A DNA stretch of 36,842 bases from Lewinellaceae bacterium (GTDB lineage Bacteria > Bacteroidota > Bacteroidia > Chitinophagales > Saprospiraceae). The notes beneath the pieces were generated by a model. That model was given only the letters and a program-made list of their open reading frames with translations. It had not been told where the DNA came from and searched no databases. Position numbers and translations under genes: made by a program. Shown here piece by piece: positions 30,137 to 36,842 of this stretch; the stretch's first letter is position 1, and each line of letters begins with the position of its first letter. The stretch is from contig JACJXV010000038.1 in assembly GCA_020636445.1 (NCBI GenBank), positions 1 to 36,842 on the forward strand. The letters run 5' to 3'.

Positions 30137-31120
30137 TTATTTGAACTCATATTTAGCTAACCTGTTATCTCCCTTCTTTTTTAAGATTCCTAAGGCTACA
30201 CCCTTTTTCAAATCTCTCGTTGCGGTGGCGGTAGATATATCCTTAAAAACCCTGAGATAATCTTTTCTTGTAAATTCCTTCAAGGCTGTTTGCTCTTTAA
30301 AATACTGTAATCTCTCTTCATCACTAAAAGATTTTCGCTGATCTTCAATCAATTCGCTTAAGCTTATCTTTATCATGCTAAGCATGAATTCTACAAACTT
30401 TGTACATAGTCCTTCTTTATCTGATTTGGATAATGCTTCGTAATAGCTTCCTTGATTTTTCTTAATTTCTATTTCTATCGGTAAATACTCAAAAACAGGA
30501 TTTTCCTGCATTAATATCAATGTCTGCCATAATCTGCCCATTCTACCGTTTCCATCCATAAACGGATGTACGAATTCCATTTCATAGTGAAATACACAGC
30601 TTTTTACTATTAGATTATCTTCACTCTCCTTTAAATAGGAAAACAAATTACCCATTAGATTACGCACATTCCATGCAGGTGGCGCCATGTGGGCAATTTC
30701 TTCTCCTTTGAATATCCCAACGCCCTTTGTCCTGTATTTACCGGCATCCTCCACTAGCCCTGACATTAATACGCGGTGAGCTTTTAAATAGGATTCTTCA
30801 CTGTAGGGATCAAAATTGCTCAGTTTGCTGTAAACTTCAATTGCATTCTGAACTTCCTTAATATCTTTTGCCGGACCAACGACCATTCTGTTTTCAAATA
30901 TCGCTGTGACTTGATCTAACGACAATGTATTCCCTTCAATCATCAATGAAGACTGAATCGTTTTTATCCTGTTCTCCCGGCGTAAATTTGGTTGTGGTTT
31001 TCTTAGATATGCTGCGTCTACTATCCCTAGCAACTTACCAACCTCGATTGATAAGTTGATTATCTTCGGGGTGCCTTCATAATACTTCTGGATCATGATA
31101 CCATCATTTGATCGCATCAA
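30137..31120 (-). CDS. Fic-family protein with N-terminal inhibitory motif
   Basis: Fic-domain protein of 327 residues, expected to transfer AMP from ATP to a target hydroxyl. The active-site motif is HPFMDGNGRMGR (185-196), the AMP-transferase form. The inhibitory helix motif SxxxEG is present at Ser58-Glu62-Gly63 (SLMIEGN), as in self-restrained class II Fic proteins (family knowledge). The C-terminal third is a winged-helix-like segment (EFTRKDYLRVF, ATATRDLKKGVALGILKKKG). The stop codon TAA lies inside the IS256 target duplication and is identical in both copies, so the insertion left the protein intact. It follows hsdR on the same strand after 116 bases, making it the last gene of the restriction locus. 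Possible starts are 31120, 31117 or 31096. Confidence 0.9.
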   Translation of the reverse strand: MMRSNDGIMIQKYYEGTPKIINLSIEVGKLLGIVDAAYLRKPQPNLRRENRIKTIQSSLMIEGNTLSLDQVTAIFENRMVVGPAKDIKEVQNAIEVYSKLSNFDPYSEESYLKAHRVLMSGLVEDAGKYRTKGVGIFKGEEIAHMAPPAWNVRNLMGNLFSYLKESEDNLIVKSCVFHYEMEFVHPFMDGNGRMGRLWQTLILMQENPVFEYLPIEIEIKKNQGSYYEALSKSDKEGLCTKFVEFMLSMIKISLSELIEDQRKSFSDEERLQYFKEQTALKEFTRKDYLRVFKDISTATATRDLKKGVALGILKKKGDNRLAKYEFK

Positions 31121-31236
31121 ATATACGAAATTGTCCGTTGTTTAGTGTTTATGAGATCATTTTAGTTAATACACCCTGTTTGCTTTTGGAAACGCGAATG
31201 TGCCGACACTTAGGAGGCATTTTCATACATCTGTTG

Positions 31237-34200
31237 TTATCGCCTATCATTTTCACCATTTTCGGCTACGAGGTTTTCTGCCAACATTTTTGCTTGAACG
31301 ATAACCGTTTCAACTGCTTTTTCTTGAAGATCTGGCGGATAGCCGTGCAGTCTTAATATTCTCCTGATGTTTCGTCTCAATGCTGATTGTACACTTTCTT
31401 TAATGGTCCAATCTATGGTCGTGCTGTTGCGGACGGTTTTTAAAAGTTCCTGTGCAATGTGTTTCAGCATCTGGTCCCCCAAGATGGCTACTGCACTGTT
31501 GTTTACTTCCAAAGCTGTGTAAAAGGCGTATTCCCTGTAATTCAATCCCAATTTCTCACCCCGTTTGTCAGCTTCTTTCATTTGCTCTGCAAATGGGATT
31601 AGGACTTTCTCCAAAAACTCTACTGTGTCAATCATTCCGTTGTGATAGCGTTTGATGGCATCTTCCAACATTTCGGAAAACTTCTTGCTTTCTACCAAGT
31701 TAATTTTTGTCCGTTTCTTAATTTCATCTTTGAGTAGTTTTTTCAGTAACTCAACGGCTAAATTCTTTTGTGGCAAGTCTTTCAGTTCCTGCAAAAAGCG
31801 TTCATCCAAAATTTCAATGTTGGGCTTTTTCAATCCTGCGGCATCAAAAATGTCAATCACATTGTCAGCAGTAATGGCTTCTGAAATGATTTGCTTGATA
31901 GCGGTTTCCATTTCATCATCTGTTTTCCCACCTTCGTTTCTGTCGGATATTTTTACCAACCTTGATTTGATGGCTTGAAACAATGCCACATCATCACGTA
32001 TTGCCATTGCCCGCTCATGGGGAACGGAAATAGCAAATGCTTTCAACAGGTTTTTGGTGTTTTCTGTAAAACTCTGCTCTCCGTTTTCCTGACTAAAAAT
32101 GTAATCCACGATAACAGGTATGAATTTCAATTTTTCTTCGGGAGTTAGCTTGAAGAATTTACGCCAATCAAAGTGCCTTAACTGATAGTCTATTGCTTCG
32201 TGCAGTTCCAACATTTTAGCAACTGCCAGTTCCTGGTCGAGAGTAGGTTTACCTTCTCCACCACTTGCGGTGTAGTCGGCTAAGGCCGTTTTTAGTTCTT
32301 GTGCAATACCCAAATAATCCACCACCAAACCGCCTTCTTTGCCTTCGGTAAATACTCGGTTTACCCGTGCTATGGCCTGCATCAGGTTGTGTCCACGCAT
32401 CGGCTTGTCCACATAAAGCGTATGCAAACATGGTGCGTCAAAACCAGTGAGCCACATATCCCGAACAATAACCAATTTCAAAGAGTCAGTCGGATTTTTC
32501 AGCCGGTCGCCAATGGTTTTTCTTCTGGGTTTGTTGCGAATGTGCGGCTGCATAGTCAGCACATCACTGCTGCTCCCGGTCATAATCACTTTGATGGTGC
32601 CTTTGTCATCATCATCTGAATGCCACAGAGGCCGGATGTTGATAATCGCGTTGTACAGTTCTACGCAAATTCTGCGGCTCATACACACAATCATTGCTTT
32701 GCCGTCCAATACGGCATTGCGTTGCTCGAAGTGGTACACCAAGTCTTCAGCAATTTTTTGCAGTCGGTTAGGATTGCCCACAATGGCTTCCAGGCGCGTC
32801 CATTTTGCCCGCATTTGTTGGCGGTTGCTCAGTTCTTCGTTTTCGGTGAGTTCTTCAAACTGTTCGTCGAGGTGTATTTTTTCATCTTCAACAAAATTCA
32901 CTTTTGCCAGACGGCTTTCATAGAAAATCGGAACGGTGGCTTTATCATCAACGGCTTGCTGAATATCGTAAATGTCCACATAGTTGCCGAAAACGGCTTG
33001 TGTGTTTTTGTCTCCCGACTCTATGGGTGTGCCCGTGAAACCGATAAACGTAGCATTGGGCAAAGCATCCCGTAAATGTTTGGCAAAGCCATCAATAAAA
33101 TCGTATTGACTCCTATGGGCTTCATCAGCTATGACTACAATGTTTTTCCGCTCGCTGAGTGCCTTTATGTCTGCACCAATGTATTCTATGTTTGGCTCGT
33201 TTACCGCATTAGCGTTTTCGGATTGTACGATGTCGGAAAGCATTGGCATAAACTTCTGAATGGTGGTAAACACGATACCGCCTGAAGCTACTGTCAATAA
33301 TTTTCTTAAATCCTGACGGCTTTCGGCTTTTTGGGGCTCTTGCCTTAAAAGCTGTTGGCAATTGGTAAAGGTTTCGTGCAGTTGCTCATCCAGGTCGTTT
33401 CTATCGGTTAGAATTACCAAGGTGGGGTTTTCCATTCTTGGGTCAACAATCAGTTTGCCCGAATAGAATACCATGCTCAAACTTTTACCGCTTCCTTGGG
33501 TGTGCCAAATCACACCGCCTCTTTGGTCACCTGTTTCCGAACTGGCAATCACTGTGCTTTCTACCGCCTTATTTACTGCGTAATATTGATGGTAAGCTGC
33601 TACTTTTTTGAGCGTTTTACTATCACTTTTTTCAAATACGATAAACTGACGGATTAAATTCAATACCGTGTGTTTGTTCAGCATGCCGTTGAACATCACC
33701 TGCATACCCATATCCAAATGGCTCGCTTCTGTTTTGCCGTCTTTGGTTTTCCAAGGCATAAAACGACCAAAACCGCTTGTCAAAGTGCCGCTTTGGGCAT
33801 CCCAACCATCGCTGATAATCAAAAGTTCATTGTAAGTAAAAAGCGAAGGAATGGCTTGTTTGTAGGTTTGGATTTGGTTGTAAGCCGATTTTATGGTGGC
33901 GTTTTCGTCCACTGCATTTTTGAGTTCTATCACTACCAAAGGCAAGCCGTTGACGAACAGAATAATATCAGGTCGTTTGTTTTGGCTGCCTTCAATAACC
34001 GTGAATTGGTTAATGGCCAAAAACTCGTTGTTATCTGGATTGTCAAAATCTACGATATAGACTTTCTCGCCTCTGATACCGCTTTCAGTTCGGATTTCTA
34101 CATCTACGCCATCGGTCAGGTATTTGTGGAAGGTTTCGTTGTTGATTAAGAGATTGGGGCTATCGGTACGCAAGACTTTTTTCAGTGCATCTTCTTTGGC

Positions 34201-34395
34201 ATCTTGCGAAAGGGCAGGGTTGAGCTTGTCTATGGCATCACGTAAACGGGTAGTAAGCACCACTTCGTTGTACTGCCTTTCGGGGTGGTCGCCATCGGGT
34301 GAAATGTCTGTACCCAATAGGTAGGCATAGCCCAACCTTTGCAGGTAGCCAAGGGCTATTTCTTCTATTTCGTTTTCGGTGATGCTATTTCTCAT
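31237..34395 (-). CDS. hsdR: type I restriction enzyme, R (motor/nuclease) subunit
   Basis: Cuts unmodified DNA after ATP-driven translocation, together with HsdM and HsdS. The 1052-residue protein has an N-terminal nuclease domain with the PD-(D/E)xK pattern (Asp143 in RPDIILF and Glu157-x-Lys159 in VIELKN). A superfamily-2 helicase follows: Walker A TQGSGKS (299-305), DEAH box (424-427), GFTGTP, and the motif VI-like QAIARVNR. A helical C-terminal part binds the methylase. No frameshift is visible. It is separated from the upstream ATPase gene by 99 bases, so it may have its own promoter, and from fic by 116 bases. Confidence 0.95.
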   Translation of the reverse strand: MRNSITENEIEEIALGYLQRLGYAYLLGTDISPDGDHPERQYNEVVLTTRLRDAIDKLNPALSQDAKEDALKKVLRTDSPNLLINNETFHKYLTDGVDVEIRTESGIRGEKVYIVDFDNPDNNEFLAINQFTVIEGSQNKRPDIILFVNGLPLVVIELKNAVDENATIKSAYNQIQTYKQAIPSLFTYNELLIISDGWDAQSGTLTSGFGRFMPWKTKDGKTEASHLDMGMQVMFNGMLNKHTVLNLIRQFIVFEKSDSKTLKKVAAYHQYYAVNKAVESTVIASSETGDQRGGVIWHTQGSGKSLSMVFYSGKLIVDPRMENPTLVILTDRNDLDEQLHETFTNCQQLLRQEPQKAESRQDLRKLLTVASGGIVFTTIQKFMPMLSDIVQSENANAVNEPNIEYIGADIKALSERKNIVVIADEAHRSQYDFIDGFAKHLRDALPNATFIGFTGTPIESGDKNTQAVFGNYVDIYDIQQAVDDKATVPIFYESRLAKVNFVEDEKIHLDEQFEELTENEELSNRQQMRAKWTRLEAIVGNPNRLQKIAEDLVYHFEQRNAVLDGKAMIVCMSRRICVELYNAIINIRPLWHSDDDDKGTIKVIMTGSSSDVLTMQPHIRNKPRRKTIGDRLKNPTDSLKLVIVRDMWLTGFDAPCLHTLYVDKPMRGHNLMQAIARVNRVFTEGKEGGLVVDYLGIAQELKTALADYTASGGEGKPTLDQELAVAKMLELHEAIDYQLRHFDWRKFFKLTPEEKLKFIPVIVDYIFSQENGEQSFTENTKNLLKAFAISVPHERAMAIRDDVALFQAIKSRLVKISDRNEGGKTDDEMETAIKQIISEAITADNVIDIFDAAGLKKPNIEILDERFLQELKDLPQKNLAVELLKKLLKDEIKKRTKINLVESKKFSEMLEDAIKRYHNGMIDTVEFLEKVLIPFAEQMKEADKRGEKLGLNYREYAFYTALEVNNSAVAILGDQMLKHIAQELLKTVRNSTTIDWTIKESVQSALRRNIRRILRLHGYPPDLQEKAVETVIVQAKMLAENLVAENGENDRR

Positions 34396-34494
34396 TTTTA
34401 GTCTTAGCTACATTGCGACCATATAAAACATCATTGAATATCAAATAGTTAAATCTTAATCGAGGCGTTCAGTCACATAACCATCACATAAGAT

Positions 34495-35949
34495 TTAAAA
34501 CCAGAAAGGAACATACTTAGCGTATTTTCTTGATTTACTCTCTGTATCGTAATCCTTTATCAGTCCTGCTTTAATCGTGTCGGATATAATTCTTGAAGCC
34601 ATAGAATAGTTTTGCTCTTCAATCCCAAAACGCTCTCGTAAGCTTTGGTTGGTCATATATTCACCTGAAACATATCTCAGGCAAGCATGTAGATAGCACG
34701 CTCTCACCTTGTCTTGCTTATCCATCTGCCTGAGTGTTTTATGGGCGTAAAGAATGATGCGGGTATAATTATCTCCTACAATAATTTCTGGTGCAGGAAG
34801 CTGATGGTATTCACACTCAAAAACGACCTTATCTATGCCACTTCCTCTTTCCTCACAAATATTAAGCCGCCTCATGAAACGCGCCAAAATTTCGTTGCGG
34901 CTCTCGGGGTTGTGATCAACAAATCGCAAGGGGTCTATTAATGGTTTGCCGGGGTTGGTGATTTCTATACGATTACTAAAGACCTCAACCATAGGAGAAC
35001 TTCCCTTGATGGAAAAATCCTGATGTATCAGAGCGTTGGCAACCAGTTCGCGAATGGCAAGCAGCGGATAAAGTGAAACTCGTTTGCGTAGCGCCTTATC
35101 TATTACCTCGTTGGAGGGAAGCTGTTCATCAAGATACTTAATCAAGCCCTCGAAGCCCACTGCATACCCTTTTCCGCCGGTTTGTTCTTTGATGGTGTAA
35201 ATCCGGTTGGTCCCCTTATAAAAAATTACTCGTAAGGCTTTGCGGGAAATGGGATCAAACTGATTCAAGTCTTTTGCAAACAGAATAGCTCCAAGGTTTT
35301 TGATCTGATATGCTTGAGGAGTCTGGATAATGACCTTTTCCTGCAATAGGCGCTCTATGATACCCTTTCTGTTGTCGGGCAATGGCAACTTAAGTAGTTC
35401 AAAAAAAGCCGGATAATCAATCAACTGCAGAATATCTTCTTCGGATGAATTGTCTTGAGCAATGCCGTTTTCAAAAACTGGAGTATTTTCAATACGCCAA
35501 ATTTCTCTTTCCTTTTCTGGGTGGTCATCCAACCGTTTTTTGTAACTACCCACACGAATGTAATACTCGCCTCTGAAGCTTACCGGGGTATTCCGGGTAG
35601 CCTGAATCTTGAATATGGCAAAATGCAATCCATTGAAATCAAACTCGTAAATATTGACATCAATTCTCGGGTTGAGCTGCGTCACCAACCAATTCTCCAA
35701 TTCCTGATTGCCTTTCTTTTCTGACAAAGGACGAAATGTCGTCCCAGCCAATTGGTGCGTAGCATCCTCAATGCCATATACCAAATAGGCAAAATCTTTT
35801 TTATGGTAGCAGGCGCTATTGCTCAGCGCAGAAATGTATTCGCCGATTTCTTGCGGATTGGCATTGTTTACCTTAAACTCTACCCACTCACTCTCTTTCG
35901 GCAGGGCGACAAGGTCTTTGATCAGTATTTCAAGCTCTTGTGCATTCAT
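34495..35949 (-). CDS. AlbA_2 (Schlafen-like) and GHKL-type ATP-binding protein within the hsd locus
   Basis: Protein of 484 residues with three parts. The first is an N-terminal AlbA_2 domain (about 1-140), with ESEWVEFKVNN and GEYYIRVGS. The second is a HATPase_c_4-type GHKL region (about 270-390), with the N-box-like AIRELVANALIHQDF and the ERGSGIDK loop. The third is a C-terminal winged-helix segment (about 420-475). The family is often labelled a transcriptional regulator or RecG-like, but its function is not established. Its ATG overlaps the hsdS stop by 4 bases (ATGA at 35946-35949), so it is translated with hsdS and is an integral part of the locus. Confidence 0.88.
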   Translation of the reverse strand: MNAQELEILIKDLVALPKESEWVEFKVNNANPQEIGEYISALSNSACYHKKDFAYLVYGIEDATHQLAGTTFRPLSEKKGNQELENWLVTQLNPRIDVNIYEFDFNGLHFAIFKIQATRNTPVSFRGEYYIRVGSYKKRLDDHPEKEREIWRIENTPVFENGIAQDNSSEEDILQLIDYPAFFELLKLPLPDNRKGIIERLLQEKVIIQTPQAYQIKNLGAILFAKDLNQFDPISRKALRVIFYKGTNRIYTIKEQTGGKGYAVGFEGLIKYLDEQLPSNEVIDKALRKRVSLYPLLAIRELVANALIHQDFSIKGSSPMVEVFSNRIEITNPGKPLIDPLRFVDHNPESRNEILARFMRRLNICEERGSGIDKVVFECEYHQLPAPEIIVGDNYTRIILYAHKTLRQMDKQDKVRACYLHACLRYVSGEYMTNQSLRERFGIEEQNYSMASRIISDTIKAGLIKDYDTESKSRKYAKYVPFWF

Positions 35950-36842
35950 ACGCTTACTTCTAATTGTCCGCTCATCAACTTGGGTAGAAGTGTGTCACGG
36001 GTTTGGGTTAAGGATTCAATTTGCTTTTCATTTTCCCTTACTTTATCAAAAACGCTACATAAAAAATCTGTATAAGCCATTTGCGTATTTAGGTCAGGTA
36101 ATGGCATCGTTACTTTTGCTAATTCATCGTATGTGATTTGTGGAAATGTTCCCGAACGTGATTCAGCCAAACTTTGCAGTTGATGTAGCACTTCATCACT
36201 TTTCATAAAGTAGTAAATGACTAAATTGTCGATTAAACCTTTTGAACGCAATACCATTAATTTAGTTGATACTACATAATCATCAGCGTCAAAATCAACA
36301 AAGGCATATCTGCGGTTTGCAGGTCTTATTTCAGTAAAAAGAATGTCTCCTTTTTGAATGGTTTTCTTTGCTTGACCTGGAAGGCTTTCTTTGGATGAAA
36401 AGTTTTTATGTAAAAACTTGCCATCTAAAATATCAGAAGTGTTCAAGAAGATGGCTTCTCTCTTGGGGAATTTATGTGTGACAGAAATAGTACTCAATAA
36501 ATCTGTAAGCTTAACCATTCTCCACCCCTTCGGCAGTCCATCCACCAACTCGCCATCAAAGCCGGGGAAGTTGAAATTGACAAACCACTCCTTGAAAATG
36601 GCTTGTGCCATTGCTTCCAACGTTTGGTTCATTTGCAGGTTGAGTTCTATTTTGTCGTCAAGGGAAGAGAGGATTTGGGCGATTTGGGTTTGAGTGGCTT
36701 TATCGGGGATTTCAATTTCAAAACTTTTCAGAATTGATGCCGAAACTTCCGCAAAAGTGCTGCCCGTGCCAAGTGACTTTATACGGTCAATATTGCATTT
36801 CAAAAGGTAGTACAAATACTCATTGTTAATTTTGCCTTCATC
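35946..36842 (-). CDS. hsdS: type I restriction specificity subunit (5' end outside window)
   Basis: DNA-recognition subunit that sets the target sequence for both methylation and cutting. The 298 visible residues start inside the first half: the end of the first target-recognition domain (NNEYLYYLLKC, GSTFAEVSASILKSFEIEIPD) and the first conserved helix (TQTQIAQILSSLDDKIELN). The second recognition domain begins near GWRMVKLTDLL. The C-terminal conserved helix follows (MAYTDFLCSVFDKVREN). The frame is open to the last base and there is no start, so the gene continues beyond the edge. hsdM is expected upstream. The stop overlaps the ATPase gene. Confidence 0.93.
   Translation of the reverse strand, partial: DEGKINNEYLYYLLKCNIDRIKSLGTGSTFAEVSASILKSFEIEIPDKATQTQIAQILSSLDDKIELNLQMNQTLEAMAQAIFKEWFVNFNFPGFDGELVDGLPKGWRMVKLTDLLSTISVTHKFPKREAIFLNTSDILDGKFLHKNFSSKESLPGQAKKTIQKGDILFTEIRPANRRYAFVDFDADDYVVSTKLMVLRSKGLIDNLVIYYFMKSDEVLHQLQSLAESRSGTFPQITYDELAKVTMPLPDLNTQMAYTDFLCSVFDKVRENEKQIESLTQTRDTLLPKLMSGQLEVSV

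Overview
The window comes from a Bacteroidota chromosome, most likely a member of Saprospiria or a relative (inference). The evidence is a short protein with a type IX secretion (T9SS) C-terminal sorting domain, a PorE-like TPR / beta-propeller / CRD / OmpA protein, a Bacteroidota-style LpxD, many short lipoproteins, and promoter boxes of the form TAnnTTTG. The core genes are moderately GC-rich. Three patches are visibly more A+T-rich and look like accessory DNA: about 18.15-18.86 kb, 20.9-21.5 kb and 30.1-36.8 kb.

Layout. 0-3.5 kb: a truncated di-heme cytochrome c on the minus strand, diverging from a tight plus-strand cluster of methyltransferase, nitrilase, VOC protein and DUF1801 protein. 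3.8-8.5 kb: housekeeping and envelope genes, namely a lipoprotein/cold-shock pair, lpxD, a minimal T9SS cargo and thrS. 8.8-10.8 kb: an alpha/beta hydrolase lipoprotein converging on an NAD-dependent epimerase-like protein. 10.9-17.7 kb: a seven-gene minus-strand operon with a TetR regulator, TolC, an HlyD lipoprotein, two ABC ATPases and two ABC-2 permeases. It resembles E. coli cecR-ybhGFSR with the YbhF tandem ATPase split into two genes. The two ATPases carry complementary motif losses, and three related palindromes at the regulator end look like operators.

18.2-21.5 kb: a MntA/HepT toxin-antitoxin pair, two poorly known proteins, a chloramphenicol-acetyltransferase-like enzyme, and a Doc toxin with a small upstream partner. 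21.9-28.6 kb: a membrane-anchored M28 peptidase, an EamA transporter, a 740-base gene-free stretch of repeats, the PorE-like protein and a RibD/DHFR-like reductase. 28.7-30.1 kb: an intact IS256-family insertion sequence with imperfect inverted repeats and an exact 8-bp target duplication (TATTATTT). It landed at the very end of a Fic gene without changing the encoded protein. 30.1-36.8 kb: a type I restriction locus read leftward as hsdS (cut by the window edge), an AlbA_2/GHKL ATPase, hsdR and fic; hsdM is presumably just outside.

Intergenic DNA holds several repeat families shared between distant sites: a hairpin-rich element near 3.6 and 17.9 kb, a MITE-like element at 5.7 kb whose end recurs at 21.6 kb, and common Bacteroidota-style palindromes. 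I saw no rRNA, tRNA or CRISPR array. The strongest candidates for something not fully described are the AlbA_2 and Fic genes built into the restriction locus, the split asymmetric ABC pump with its operator set, and the Doc partner protein.
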